64,000 nucleotides of DNA from Odocoileus virginianus (Eukaryota > Chordata > Mammalia > Artiodactyla > Cervidae): contig NC_069682.1 in assembly GCF_023699985.2 (NCBI RefSeq), positions 31,065,789 to 31,129,788 of the forward strand, read 5' to 3'. Each line of letters starts with the position of its first letter. Within the stretch, counting starts at the first letter, position 1. This document shows, one piece after another, positions 49,067 through 61,908 of this stretch. Under the pieces are notes generated by a model. That model saw only the letters and a program-made list of their open reading frames with translations, had not been told where the DNA came from and searched no databases. Made by a program: the position numbers and the translations under genes.

Positions 49067-50361
49067 TATAAAGTAAGGAGTCAATTTACAGTTAAACCAG
49101 GAGAAACTGCCTTCAGAATAAAGCCCAAAGCTTACCAAAACTGCTGTGTCTTAAGAGTTAATCACACTGACCTCAAATAGTTTGATATCCTAGAAACAGG
49201 CTTACTCCATTCTATCCAATAATTTTAATCCCAAATCCTCAGCAGCAATAACACTTAAGAACTATTCAGAGATGAACAGAGTTTTTTCCTGGACACTAGG
49301 AGCTACAACATTAACCTCCTTTCTCAAGGAGTTTTATAATAAAAAACTTTGAATGTGGGGGTTGTGGGAGGAGAAGACAGTTCATGAAGATGCATGAATG
49401 GTAGATTCCCAAGAGAGAAGCAAGCACACAGTGGCAGTTTAAATTGTTTGAATAGATTTGTCACATGCGGGGTGATCTGAGACTTTCTATCAAGATGTAT
49501 TTTGAAAGCAGAAAATATACAATCATTTTATTATTATTGAGCCTGATGAAGCTCACAGAACAAAACTTAATTATAGACTATGACTGTGGGAGTATTCATG
49601 CCCTTACTCTGGGAGAAGATCAAAGATAAATTCCTTAGTCAAATGAAATTGCAGAACATGAGATATTTTAAAAATCAAGCCTTCAGTATAAGACAAACAA
49701 TTCTAAACTTGTTCATGTCACTCATCCTAAAGATTCCAATCATCATGGTAGTGATTTAATTTAACTTATAGTACAAGAGACATAATTCTGAAAAGTTACT
49801 ATCATAGTAACAAAATCATGAACCAGGAAGCACAGAATGCTTCTTCTGGTGTGAACAACATTACTGATAAGGCACCTACATAACAGAGCTAGTTTCATAC
49901 TCCAGCAATGATGACTGGCCAAGTGTTTGTGTGCCTATATATCATCTTAAATGCATTCAACTAGATCATTTATAACAGCTTTAACATTAATGCCACCCCT
50001 CATTTTAACAGAGAAACAGGTCCAGCAGTAATATATTACTTGTCCAAAGTCACACAGCTAGATAGCAGCAAAATCAAGACCCCTTAAGAACCAATGTTTC
50101 TTTTACTAAAATTAAGTAAAGAAAGAATTATGCCTAAGAAAGAAATATAATTTTATTAAAAAGATGTAAACCTTTTAACCTCAACATTAAATCTCAAACA
50201 TACAGATCACTAGTTCCAAAGATGCAAAGCCTCAATTCATAAAGTTAGGGGAAGAAAAATGTATGATTAATTTAAACCCCACAGGCATTCAGTCTTACAC
50301 CCAAATCTCACAGACTCAGAACACGAGTTTGAGGAATATATAAAATTTCATCAAATGTTTC
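49067..50361. other. Unannotated sequence with a MIR fragment
   Basis: 50005-50090 is MIR-like (TTTAACAGAGAAACAGGTCC, then CTTGTCCAAAGTCACACAGC). The rest is unique AT-rich DNA without supported exons. Confidence 0.5.
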
Positions 50362-52640
50362 TCTACAGGCCAGTATCACTAATGAACACAGATGCAAAAA
50401 TCCTCAACAAAATTTTAGCAAACAGAATTCAATAAGACATTAAAAAGCTCAGACACCATGATCAACTTGGGTTTATTCCATGGATGGAAGGATTCTTCAA
50501 TATACACAAATCAAACAATGTGATACACCATTTTAACAAATTTGAAGATAAAAACTATATGATCTCAATAGATGTAGAAAAAGTCTTTGACAAAATTCAG
50601 CAGCCATTAATGATCAAAACTCTTCAAAAAATGGGCATAGAAGGAACCTACCTCAACACATGTATGATAAAGGCCACATATGATAAGCCTACAGCAAACA
50701 TTATTCTCAATGGTGAAAAACTGAAAGCATTCCCCCTAAGATCAGGAACAAGACAAGGGTGTCCACTTTCACCACTATATTATTCAACATAGTTTTAGAA
50801 GTCCTAGCTACAGCAATCAGAGAAGAAAAGAAATAAAAGGAATCCAGATCAGAAAAGAAGTAAAGCTCTCACTGTTTGCAGATGACATGATACTATACAT
50901 AGAATACCCTAAAGATACTATCAAAAAATTACTAGAGTTAATCAGTGAATTTAGCAAAGTTGCAGGATACAAAATCAATACACAGAAATAACTTGCACTC
51001 CTATATACTAACAATGAAAAATCAGACAGAGAAATTAAGGAATCAATCCCATTCACCACTGCAAAAAAAAGAATAAAATATCTAGGAAGAAACTTACCTA
51101 AGGAGACAAAAGAACTGTACTCAGAAAACTGTAAGACACTAATGAAAGAAATCAAAGATGACATAAACAAATGGAGAGATATTCCAAGTTCCTGGGTAGG
51201 AAGAATAAAGGTAGGAATAAATAAAATTTGTCACTGTGAAAATGACAATACTATCACATGCAATCTACTGATTCAGTGTGATCCCTATCAAATTACCAAT
51301 GGCATCTTTCACAGAACTAGAACAAAAAATTTCACAATTCATATGGAAACACAAAAGACCCTGAACAGCCAAAGCAGTCTTGAGAAAGAAGAATGGAGCT
51401 GGAGGAATCCACCTTCCTGACTTCAGAGTATACGACAAAGCTACAGTCATCAAGACAGTACGGTACTGGCACAAAAACAGAAATACAGACCAAATGGAAC
51501 AAGACAGAAAGCCCAGAAATAAACCCATGCATCCATGAGTACCTTAGTTTTGACAAAAGAGGCAAGAACATACAATGGGGCAAAGACAGCCTCTTCAATA
51601 AATGGTGCTGGGAAAACTGGACAGCTACATGTAAAAGAATAAAATTAGAAGACTTTCTAACAACAGACACAAAGATGAACTCAAAATGGATTAAAGACCT
51701 AAATGTATGACCAGAAACTATAAAACTCTTAGAGGAAAACATAGGCAGAACACTTGATGACATAAATCAAAGCAAGATGCTCTATGAACCACCTCCTAGA
51801 GTAACAGAAATAAAAATAAAAGTAAACAAGTGGGACCTGATTAAACTTAAAAGCTTTTGCACAGCAAAGGAAGTGATAATCAAGGTGAGAAGACAACCCT
51901 CAGAATGGGAGAAAATAACAGCAAATAAAACAACCGACAAAGGGTTCATTTCCAAAATATATAAGGAGCTTATACAACTCAATACCAGAAAAACAAACAA
52001 CCCAGACCTAAACAGACATTTCTCCAAAGAAGACATACAAATGGCTAACAAACACATGAAAAGATGCTCAACATAGCTCATTATTAGAGAAATGCAAATC
52101 AAAACTGCAGTGAGATATTACCTCACACCGGTCAGAATGGCCATCATCAAAAAGTCTACAAACAATAAATGCTGGAGTCAGCATTTATTGAGTCAGTTCT
52201 GATGAGGTGGATGAACCTAGAGCCTATTATACAGAGTGAAGTAAGTCAGAAAGAGAAAGATAAATATCATATACTAATGCATATATAAAGAATCTAGAAA
52301 AATTGTACTGAAGAATTTATTTGCAGGGCAGCAGTAGAAACAGACAGAACAGACTTATGGACGTGGGGAGAGGGGAGGAGAGGGTGAGATGTATGGCGAG
52401 AGTAAGATGGAAACTTACATTACCACATGTAAAATACATAATCAATGGGAATTTGCTGTATGTCTCTAAACCCAAACAGAGGCTCTGTATTAACCAAGAG
52501 GGGTGGGATGGGGAGGGAGGTTCAAAAGGGAGGGGATATATGTATACCTATGGCTGATTCATGCTGAGGTTTGACAGAAAACAACAAAATTCTGTAAAGC
52601 AATTATCCTTCAATTAATAAATAAATTTTAAAAAATTACA
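50362..52640 (+). mobile_element. L1: L1 LINE: ORF2 middle to 3' end, with internal deletion
   Basis: It starts within ORF2 (CCAGTATCACTAATGAACAC, encoding the PVSLMNTD-type string) and carries the reverse transcriptase motif LFADDMILY (ADD at about 50878-50886). The ORF2 tail and the L1 3' UTR follow (ATGGCTGATTCATGCTGAGG, then TTATCCTTCAATTAATAAAT). It is broken into several frames: 50484-50792 holds the upstream RT part with a VEKVFDKIQ string, 51142-51420, 51393-51710 and 51777-52076 hold later parts. About 52175 marks a junction where a few hundred bases usual in L1 are absent. It is inactive because of truncation and frameshifts. Confidence 0.93.
52163..52190. repeat. Perfect 12-bp inverted repeat at L1 deletion junction
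   Basis: CAATAAATGCTG (52163-52174), a 4-base loop GAGT, then CAGCATTTATTG (52179-52190). The arms are exact reverse complements, and the structure sits where the L1 is missing internal sequence. Confidence 0.9.
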
Positions 52641-55600
52641 CACACAGTTTCTAATACAAAAGACAATTTTGTAGATTTTCCCATGGCATCACATCTATTT
52701 TTATTTTACATCCTGGCATTCTTTTTATCCAGTTTTTCTTAGGATTGTCTAGCAATTAAACCACACTACATGGATAGCATTAGAAATTAAAGTCTTATAT
52801 TGACTGCTTGATATACCTCATCTTGACTATATATCAACTGACAGTAAGAGAAGTTCAGAAAATTTGTACATGAGAAATATAAAAAGTCAAAACTGCTTAG
52901 ATTTAGCTATAAGGATAAAAGTTGGCACTAACTCAATTTAGATTTGTCTACTCAGTCATAATTCATAAGATGTCTCCAGTCAAACAAAACACACTTTTTT
53001 AGTTCAGTTGGTCTCCAAAGTCAGAGCACTCATTAGGTAACACCTAAAATCATTCACTAAAATTCTCAGAACAGGCAACGACACCAACATATTAGCACCT
53101 CCCACCACCACTACCACATGCTTCCCCAGACCACAGCCAAACAGCATGAAATAATCTTATCTAATTTATTATTTATAAATCTAATTTATTAAAAATAGAA
53201 TATTCCAGAATATAAAATCAAGATTTATGCTATTTAAGCAAAAAATATGTGCTTAAGGAGTCTTATATTCCATTTGGTCACAAAGTAACATCTCTATATA
53301 TTATATGTATATTGCATATATATATGTACACATATGTGTATACATATACATGCATGTATTTATTTATACTAAAGAGCAGTCCTCTTAAAATCATGTGTTT
53401 ATTAGAATGTGTAATTTTTTTAAGTTTTCCTCAATGTGCAAAGTTGTGTGTGTGTCTACTTTTTTACTAAGAATTGTAAAATATAGGGTATCCGTATTTA
53501 GATCTGCCTGTTGAAGTATTCTATAGAACTGGTGTATTGATATGCCAACATACATAAGAAGAAATAGCTTCTTTATATCATATTATTCACAGTAACCCTT
53601 GAGAAAGTAGGATTTTTAAAATCAGTCAAAGAAATATGCCTCATCCTTTTCATAAATTTACCACATTTACAAGAAAGTTATCTGGGAGCAAGTTATTTAT
53701 CTCTACCTCACTTTCTCCAGTGAAAAATGAAGGTAACAACAGCAGCTCAGCTCACAGGCTTGCTGTGAACACAAGCAAGTTAACAGCTGTCCACTGGCTG
53801 GAGGAGTGGGCCAGACACACATCAGTTTTCAGAGCAGTCATGGTCATGACCACAACCACCACCACCTTTGGAAGCACCTCAAAGGGGTCTTAGTGAAAAT
53901 GCAGAGTAAACCCCACCCCCAGAGATTCTATTTCACTATCACACCCAAAGTCTAAAAATAATGTATTAAAGAGAAAGCAAAGAAATATGCAAAACACTGT
54001 TTGCACCAACACGGCCTTATGAATACAGTACCAAGTAGCAAAACACTTTAAAACAGAAAAAGCTACACCTTCCAAAGTCCAACAATAGCTTTATTTCCTT
54101 CTCTAAAACACACATGATCCATCCCCAAAGCCAAGAGCTATTTTCCAAAGAGTCAACTAACTCTACAGGTAGACGGGAACACAGAAGGAAGTAAGGGTTC
54201 CTGGCTGAACAGCAGTTAAAGAAGCTTAAGCACTCCAGTCTTTCTTGGGTTCAGAGTAGCACGCAATTCTGCAAAAATTTGTGAGTAAAGCAATTACCAA
54301 ACATTTGCCCACTCACTCTAGGTGGGATTCTCTGCGAAGTGTTGAGGGGGATAGAAGCATGAAGTATGAAACATTATGGAATCGCATCATGAAAACAGCC
54401 TCTCAGCTTCTTCCAGGCATCACAGAAGTCCTGCTCCAGTTCATGAGTAGCGTGCTAGGAACTCAGACAAAGGATTCAAATTAGGGTTGATCGGGAAGCC
54501 TTCACAGAAGAAAAAGGTCTTTGCTAGACCTTATAACAAGTAAGATTTTTATAGGTAGAGATAAACTGAATTTCAGGCTCAATAAAACAGCATGAGCAGG
54601 AAGCAGAACCTTGGAAACTTCCCACTCTCCAGGAGAGCGCATGCACTGCAGAGCACCCACACCGCATCCGGGCGGGGCAATCAACCATCTCACGTCCTCT
54701 GCTCAGAAACCCAAGCAATCCTTCAGAAAGCTCGATTTGCCAAGGGTGTACCTAACAGGGCGTGTCATGACAGTCCAACCCTGGCTTTGAAAAGGGACAG
54801 AGACAGGAATCCAAAGGATCATTTTAATCCATCAATCAGAGGTGAGGAACAAAACAGGTATCAAAGATGATTCAAGTTTTAAGTCAGTTTTTTCCCAGCA
54901 ACTCTCTATTCCACCCTGCCAGCTCAGGATGAAGGAGGTAGTAGACAGCCGAAGCTGTTGAAAGGGGGCATGGGGTGATCTTGGCGTCGGGCGATGAGGA
55001 CCACCCCGTGGCACGAAAGGCAGAGGGTAACCCTGGCAAAGACTGGGCAGTGTGAGCCTGTCTGCCGGAGCCAAACACTCACAGCTGCTTTTTCTTGACG
55101 ACATTTCAAAAGTCCTTAAGGGTGTGACTCAGAAAGAAACAAAGAACAAAACAGTTTAAGACCTGGAAAGCCTAAAAATGACAATGACTGGTCAAAAGAT
55201 GATGTTCCCTGTATTTAGTAGGATGTACAAATGCATTTTAATACTGTTTATAACATATTCACAAATTCAGCCTGTCCAATGAAAATAATCAACAATAAAA
55301 CTTTTATTCAGTACAAATAAAGGTATCAAGTACTTGCAAACAAAAAAAATAATAATAAAGCTCATTTATTTCATTGGAAGTGAGAACCTTTGCTTTGTTA
55401 GATTAGATTCACCTTTAAATATCACATTGTTCTTACGTGTAAGAAAAATTTAAGTCATATTTGCTTCTCATTTAAATCCTGCCTCTACCCCCTCCCTCCG
55501 GCACCCCTGGCTCTTCTTGGAAAGTTGCTCATAGACAATGTTCATAGACTTCCACTATAGCTCGTGCACGGATCTTCTCAGCCAAGCAGGTCACATCACT

Positions 55601-55833
55601 GAGATGGCTCCTCAGAAGCAAAGGCCACCCTGTTTCCAGTTTGGCCCACCGAAACTCAATGGCACTAAATGTGTGCTTATGAAATGAATGATATCCCCTA
55701 GCCCAATGTGCACATGAATTAAATAAAAGCTATGCAAAATCACAGAATTTTTAACAATAAGCACGTGATTTCCTAGGGCACCCGCCCAGTACTGCTCAGA
55801 TCGCTGATGGCCCTGCAAGCGCATGGCACTCAC
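52641..55833. other. Unannotated sequence
   Basis: 53290-53350 is a TATA/CATA-type simple repeat. GC-richer stretches at 54590-54700 and 54930-55080 hold overlapping open frames on the minus strand (up to 90 codons), not recognised. No known repeat is seen over most of it. Confidence 0.4.
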
Positions 55834-55891
55834 AGCTCGTGAGCTCTTTGGAGACAGTAATACAGCATTTCAATACAGTTAGTTCTGCTGG
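55834..55891 (-). CDS. Candidate internal coding exon, unidentified gene
   Basis: 58 bases on the minus strand between an excellent acceptor (AAAGCATCTTTTTTCAG) and a consensus donor (GAGCT|GTGAGTG). Entering at phase 1 it reads SRTNCIEMLYYCLQRAHE and leaves at phase 2. A phase 0 frame (PAELTVLKCC...) is also open. The phase 1 version fits the exit phase of the candidate at 59744-59689 and the entry phase of the candidates at 47779 and 46443. The helix-like peptide is plausible protein but matches no family I know. Confidence 0.3.
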
Positions 55892-58800
55892 CTGAAAAAA
55901 GATGCTTTTCACATTTCACCAAATATATTTTTCTTGCATCTGAATTTGCATTTTCAGTCTTCAAAAATAGTCCACATTTTGTTCATCTGCTCAACAAAAT
56001 CAATTTACAATATCTTGTCACATACCCTTTATTTCTGAATAGTTAAAGCAATATTAAAAGCTACCATATTTTAGGGATAGTCACACACAGTATCACACTA
56101 AAATAGGCAAATGTCGGTTCCAAAGCAAACAGGCCACTTATTTTAAAACATGAGGAGAAACTAGCATCTGTTAACCTCTCTTCTGCACCAGATTTAAGAT
56201 CCTCACTCAAGCCCTGGGCGGCAGATGGGGCACAGCCACTTTACAGCTGCTGGTATGCTCAAGGCCCCAGAGCTCCTAAATGACCCATCGCAATCCCCAT
56301 GTCGTCTGTCTAGCCCCAGATCTATGCTCCTTCTTCTTACAGTAACTGTGGAAAACTGCCAGTACCATTTTTTTTTTTAGGGCAAGGGAATAGGGGTAGG
56401 CAGGACAGGGAGGGGCAGCAGGTGATAAAGGTGAACACCTAAAGCCCCACCTCTCTCCTGCAGTGCTCTGCAAGAGAACCTGCTCTTCCTCACTCTGTTC
56501 ACAGGCAGCCTTCCCTGCATGCCAGTAGCCATATGAGTTCATATCATGCCTTGAAAAATGGAAACAGTACTTTCAAAAACTCAAGGAAACAGAGGCTACT
56601 GAAAACTGTTTTTTGTGAGGACAGATGGCCCTATGACACACACACCCCAATAACCCCTGGAGGTATTAACAAATAGTCATCAACAATCCAGAATTCTTAT
56701 ATATATATATGACTTTTAAGAATTTTACTCTAAGAAAAGTCGAGATGAAATGTTCAAGCAATCAAAGAAGGCAAGCATTTATTATCTGGAAAATTTACTG
56801 ACTGCATGTCCAACTGTTCTAGATGAATAAATTACTAATTTATCTAGAAACTTTCAAGAGCTATTTACACTATCATTTTATACTTTCACAAGAGGATACT
56901 GCAGTGTGAAATCAGCCACTATAAATTTAGTGGAAAATACCAATTATTACAAATTCCAAACACTATAAAGTTTTTAATTTTAAGAAAATCCACAGGCCCC
57001 TTTGTAACACAAGCTGGAAGTAAACCATAACCCTGTCAAAGTTTACAAAAAAAGTATTTCAGAATAGACTAGCTTACAGCACTTCAAAAGTGAGGGTGAA
57101 ACTGTTGCTTCAGTTCACTCCCCTCTTCCCTCCCCCTTCCTGTGTCTCTGTATACTGACAGTTAAGATTTTCCCGTTTACTTGAAGAAAATGCTGTACCA
57201 TCTTGTACGACAAAGTGAAATGGGTTTACATTTCAAGTGTCCATAAGGTCTTAGGAGTTTTGAGGTTCTCAATACCAAACTGCATGCAGGTTGGATTTTT
57301 AAGAAATGCTACAGTTTTGGGGCCAAAACACAGTTTGTCGAGCATTTTAAACAGGATCGCACATGATCACTAGCATGGCAGTAGGCAATTTAACATGTGG
57401 GACCCTTTGTACAGCAACAACTTTTAAACACAGTGGTCAAGAATAGTCATTTATTCGCTCTGTTACCTTGATTGAGTGGAAAAAATTCACAAGAAGACCT
57501 ATTCTATACAAAGAATTTATATAACACTGAAAAATAAGCAAACAAAGTTTAGTTGAAGGAGAACCAAATAGTGAAAAGTCAGAGCCTGGTCAAACAGAGA
57601 AGCAAGCTGGCAACCAAAAGGCATCAACCATTTTGGCCTAGATTTGCTCGTAATGACAGTGTGACCCAGATACTGAAATATTTGGCTAATACTCAGAAAT
57701 CTAAAAACTGAAATAAATGAACTATATGGTCAGCTGGTTAAATATTTTAGTCAAAATGATAAGTAAAAATAAGTATTTTTTGCTTTGTAAATAATTTCAG
57801 TAAATTATAATTCACTTTTCTAATCAGATAATAAGGATGGTACTCTCTACTAGAGATTATGGTACAAAAATTCTTTGAAGAACAGACTGAGACTATACAT
57901 TCTTAAAAGTAAAGCTTATTTAAAGATATATATTTTCCTAAACTAACCTTGTTACATTTATGATCAACATAATAACTTTTTCTACAATGAGATGTCTTAT
58001 TACGTGACAAGAAAATTTTTGGAAAAAGAAAATCTTCCATCAGAAGCTATAAAAATTAATATTCTTTTTTAGAGGCAAAATCAGACTAATTCGAAAACTA
58101 ACAGGCAGTTAGGAAACTAGTAAGTGCCTGGCTTTATTTAAATACTTTTAGAAAATTACAAAATTAGTTTTACCTATTCCTGGCTTTTAAAGAAAAGTGG
58201 TATATACACTTTTCTATATTTTCTTAACTGCCTACAATGACTGTGTATTATATGTGTTATTGAGAGAAGAGGATTTAAAACATCAGAATGTAAAATGTAA
58301 ACATAAAATGTAAAAACAACTTCTGATCTGATCTCTTCCTGATCATGAATGTTAAAGTCAAATAATGCTTTTAAGATAGTACTGCTTTCAAGGATCCATG
58401 ACCTACTCATATGGGTCTTAGAGTCGCAGTTCTCTCTGACATCAGCTGTGTCTTGTTTCTGCTATACTTCGCTGGGAACTGGTTAAGAGAGAACCACCAA
58501 ATGCCCACCTACAGCGCCAGGGCTCCCTGCTCCCTGCACACTCCCATCCACTTTTGAGCTCCCAGTCATGCACATGCAGACAGCTGAAGGTGCCAGAGGT
58601 GGGCTCTGAGGCACAAATTATTCTGGGGACAGTGAGTCTCTCTTTAAACTAAAAATAACACCTAGATAGTTGTGTATTTCTTTTGTAAAAAAAAAATACT
58701 TCATTTCCTCTTTCCTGTTCTTTTTTCCTTCCTTCTTTTGATGTTTGCTTTACCTAGAAATTATTCTAATCTTTTATCTTCATATTGTGTGATATGATGT

Positions 58801-59176
58801 AGTAGCTACCCCTCTCCCACTTAGAGGAGCACAAACTCTCTAGAACCCATCTCCAAGTCATCTCCCTAAATACCCTCACTCTTCATGTCAGAGCTCATAC
58901 AAGTATCTGGTGATGCGACCCCTGATACAACAGACAGCAGCCCTAAGAACACAGAAAACATCGGTGGCTAAGAAAATACAGAAGTAGATAAGGCATTCAG
59001 GGAACTGTGCTTCTAAAACTTCCCCCTCCTGAATCTTCTAATTTAACTAGGAAACCATTTCTAGAACCAGTGAGCCAACTGTAAATTCTTATCATTACAA
59101 AGGAAAAGTGTTTCTTTATAATATGCTATTGAAACAACATGGTTTAGACTTAAGTTTCCACCAATCAATCAAGAAT
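55892..59176. other. Unannotated AT-rich sequence
   Basis: 56697-56712 is a short AT repeat. A few splice-like motifs (about 57069, 57959, 58166) do not bound convincing open exons. No repeat family is recognised over most of the stretch. Confidence 0.45.
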
Positions 59177-59404
59177 GTGCTGTGTGCATGCTAAGTTGCT
59201 TCAGCCATGTCCAACTCTCTGCAACCCCATGGACTGTAGCCTGCCAAGCTCCTCTGTCCATGGGATTTCCCAGGCAAGAATAATGGAGTGGGTTGCCATT
59301 TCTTTCTTCAAGGGATCTTCCCAACCCAGGGATTCAACCTGCATCTCTTATGTCTCCTGCATTGGCAGGTGGGTTCTTTACCACTAGCGCCACCTGGGAA
59401 GCCC
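59177..59404 (-). mobile_element. Bov-tA: Bov-tA SINE, antisense, with target-site duplication
   Basis: A complete antisense copy: GTGCATGCTAAGTTGCTTCA, CATGGACTGTAGCCTGCCAA, CTAGCGCCACCTGGGAAGCC. It is flanked by an 11-bp direct repeat CAATCAAGAAT (59166-59176 and 59405-59415). It is well preserved and so fairly young. Confidence 0.96.
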
Positions 59405-59688
59405 CAATCAAGAATACTAAGATCCTAAATACTCAATCACCTTTCAAATCTGATGTTGATTAATAAGCAGTGTGAGCAAAGTAACATGCACCAAATGAGC
59501 ACACATCATGCATGTAGAGACTTGTCTACAAGCTTTGCCATATAAATTAAGATGTAAATTCTTTTTAAACTAAGTTCTCCCTAGACTACTTAATGGAATC
59601 CAACAAACGATAACAGGAATTAGCTCAATACACAAATTACTTTTTAAGGAGCAATGCTTTCGAAGTTATTCTATATAATAGTCGTTAC

Positions 59689-59744
59689 CTAACATTAAGC
59701 CCAGACTACTAAGAGGATTCTGGAGATGCTCTTGCAGTCGAGTT
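59689..59744 (-). CDS. Candidate internal coding exon, unidentified gene
   Basis: 56 bases on the minus strand with a pyrimidine-rich acceptor (TTGTCGTTGTTCCGTCTGTAG) and a donor TTAG|GTAACG. Entering at phase 2 it reads TRLQEHLQNPLSSLGLML and leaves at phase 1. The exit phase fits the candidate at 55891-55834. It does not connect directly to the candidate exon at 63183-62870, which ends at phase 0, so a further exon would be required. The peptide looks alpha-helical but is not recognised. Confidence 0.33.
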
Positions 59745-59769
59745 CTACAGACGGAACAACGACAAGACT

Positions 59770-60465
59770 GGTGTTATACTTCTGTCAAATCCCATGTTCA
59801 CCTCCCAAATTTCAAGTCTATCCACTCTGTCCAATTCAGCTGCTGAATCCATCATCTCTAACCTGATCCACAGAAACAGCTTCTAACAACAGGCCTTTAC
59901 ATTCACTGCAGTCAGAGTCATGGTTTCCAGATGAAAATAAATCACATTACACCTCCGCTACAACCTTCCCGTGACTTCCATATTCTTTAGGATAAAGGCT
60001 GAACTCCTGAATGAAGTCAGGTAATCTGCTTCCTGAGTTCCTCTCCAGTGTCACTTCTCCTCCTTCTTGATGCCAGCCACCCTGGGATCCTCTAACATCT
60101 TTCTCTTGCTTTTGCAGAGACTATTTCTGCTGCCTGCAGCACTCTTGACTCATGGATTCCGAACAACCTCAGCCTAAAAATTAACTTCTTTTGTCCTTCC
60201 CTGACTTGCCCATTAGTGCTGCCCACCAGTACAGAGCTGGGTTAGGTCTACCTGTTACATACTGTCATATCACCTTTTGACTTTCTTCTCCCTTAATGTT
60301 CATATGAGTTGTAGTTGTTTAGTTTCAGTGTTTCCCAAAGTTTTTGGTTTCACAAGGATACAGAACTTAACTTCTTATTTACCGTTTTACAATATCATTT
60401 AACCCAATGCCCAGCACACAATAAGAACATTTTGTAATTATTTGTTGAGTAAATGAATCTCAATT
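59770..60465 (+). mobile_element. L2: L2 LINE 3' portion
   Basis: ATCATCTCTAACCTGATCCA, TTCTTTAGGATAAAGGCTGA, TGCCTGCAGCACTCTTGACT and CCTTCCCTGACTTGCCCATT follow L2 order. It ends TTTGTTGAGTAAATGAATC. An exon-like antisense frame near 59804-59880 is inside this L2 and was discarded. Confidence 0.65.
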
Positions 60466-60474
60466 AAAGGTGCA

Positions 60475-60610
60475 AAAGGTAGCACAGTAGACAGTACACA
60501 CTTGTGGATGTCCTGAAGACCTGGTTTATAACCCCATAGCTACCACTTACTATGAGTAAGTACTTGTAAGTCTCAAGATTCTTGACCTTAATAAGAACAG
60601 TGTCTGACAC
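60475..60610 (+). repeat. MIR: MIR SINE fragment
   Basis: AGGTAGCACAGTAGACAGTA, CTGAAGACCTGGTTTATAAC, CCATAGCTACCACTTACTAT: the tRNA-like and core parts of MIR. Confidence 0.7.
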
Positions 60611-60691
60611 CTGCTGTCTCCCTTATGTAGTTGGAGGGAGGAAAAAACTATAGTCTGTTTTCCTCTATAATGTATTCTAGAATACATGTAC

Positions 60692-60812
60692 ACTGGTGAC
60701 TTCCCTGGCCATCCAGTGGTTAAGACTCCGTGCTCCCAATGCAGGAGGCATGGGTTCAAACCCTGGTTGGGGAACTAAGACCCCACATTTGCAAGGCACA
60801 GCCAAAAATGCA
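60692..60812 (+). mobile_element. Short CHR-type tRNA-Glu SINE
   Basis: GTGACTTCCCTGGCCATCCA, GTGGTTAAGACTCCGTGCTC, GGGTTCAAACCCTGGTTGGG, ending CACAGCCAAAAATGC. Short tRNA-only form with a well kept B box. Confidence 0.92.
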
Positions 60813-61248
60813 TAAGTGTATATTTTTAATATTTTTCACTTTAACATTTTTCAAATAAAGAGGAGTCTTCCAGTAGAAATCAAAAGAACCTTGCAGTCAT
60901 TACACACGGCATCACATTTTGTCACTGCCTATCCCTGTGTAAACTTGGACATGATTAACAGTGTACCTTTTATCCATCACCTCAATTTTCTGCATTGCTA
61001 GAGCCACATAGAGGTGAATTTTAACTTAATGTTAAGTCCCTAATTACCTCTTAAAATGTCTTTATAAAGAACTCTATAATGCAGCATTGAAATAAAAAGA
61101 TATTACACACACAGAGCTGCCTGTAACATGTGGCTAATTTATGTTTAGTGAAGATTTACTAGGTGATAATTCTGAGCAAGTAACAAATACTTGTCTGTGA
61201 AATTCTCCAAGATGACTTTCAAGAAAAGTTACTTAACTTTTAGTGATG
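60813..61248. other. Unannotated sequence
   Basis: No repeat or supported exon. The missing exon of the proposed minus-strand gene could lie here or at 61909-62869, but I could not find a convincing one. Confidence 0.45.
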
Positions 61249-61908
61249 TGGGCATCTGGTCCCATCACTTCATGGGAAATAGATGGGGAACAGTGAAAAC
61301 AGTGGTTGACTTTATTTTTTTGGGCTCCAAAATCACTGCATGGTGACTGCAGCCATGAAATTAAAGGATGTTTACTCCTGGGAAGGAGTTATGACCAACC
61401 TAGAGAGCATATTAAAAAGCAGAGACATAACGTTGCCAACAAAGGTCCATCTGGTCAAGGCTATGGTTTTTCCAGTGGTCATGTATGGATGTGAGAGTTG
61501 GACTGTGAAGAAAGCTGAGCGCCGAAGAATTGATGCTTTTGAACTGTGGTGTTGGAGAAGACTCTTGAGAGTTCCTTGGACTGCAAGGAGACCCAACTAG
61601 TCCATCCTAAAGGAAATCAGTCCTGGATGTTCATTGGAAGGACTGCTGTTGAAGCTGAAACTCCAATACTTTGGCCACCTGATGCGAAGAGCTGACTTAT
61701 TGAAAAAGACCCTGATTCTGGGAGGGATCAGGGACAGGAGGAGAAGGGGACGACAGAGAAGGAGATGGCTGGATGGCATCACCGACTTGATGGACATGAG
61801 TTTAAGTAAACTCTGGGAGTTGGTGATGGATAGGGAGGTCTGGCGTGCTGCAATTCATGGGGTCGCAAAGAGTCGGACACGACTGAGGGACTGAACTGAA
61901 CTGAATGT
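61249..61908 (+). mobile_element. BovB: BovB LINE 3' end, relatively well preserved
   Basis: It starts GGCATCTGGTCCCATCACTT and runs to the terminus GGACACGACTGAGGGACTGA followed by ACTGAACTGAA. Two long frames at 61340-61600 and 61634-61894 encode the ORF2 C-terminus (KAMVFPVVMYGCESWTVKKA; then LQYFGHLMRRADLLKKTLIL and EVWRAAIHGVAKSRTRLRD). They are separated by one in-frame TAG near 61601. Its consensus-like sequence suggests a younger age than the copies at 20556 and 31568. Confidence 0.96.

Noticed and set aside
51332..51763. 143-codon minus frame
   Set aside because: Antisense of L1 ORF2 sequence, and no feature is independent of the element.
54694..54751. Minus-strand exon-like segment (VHPWQIELSEGLLGF...) with good splice sites
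   Set aside because: Its phases (0 to 1) do not fit between the neighbouring candidates, and there is no homology. It is kept only as a possible chance or alternative exon.
55088..55128. Minus-strand exon-like segment TPLRTFEMSSRKSS with donor GTGAGT
   Set aside because: Its exit phase followed by the next candidate exons creates a stop codon, and the GAG acceptor is weak.
59804..59885. Minus-strand open exon-like stretch ending in GGGAG|GTGAAC
   Set aside because: It lies within the plus-strand L2, whose sequence alone accounts for it.
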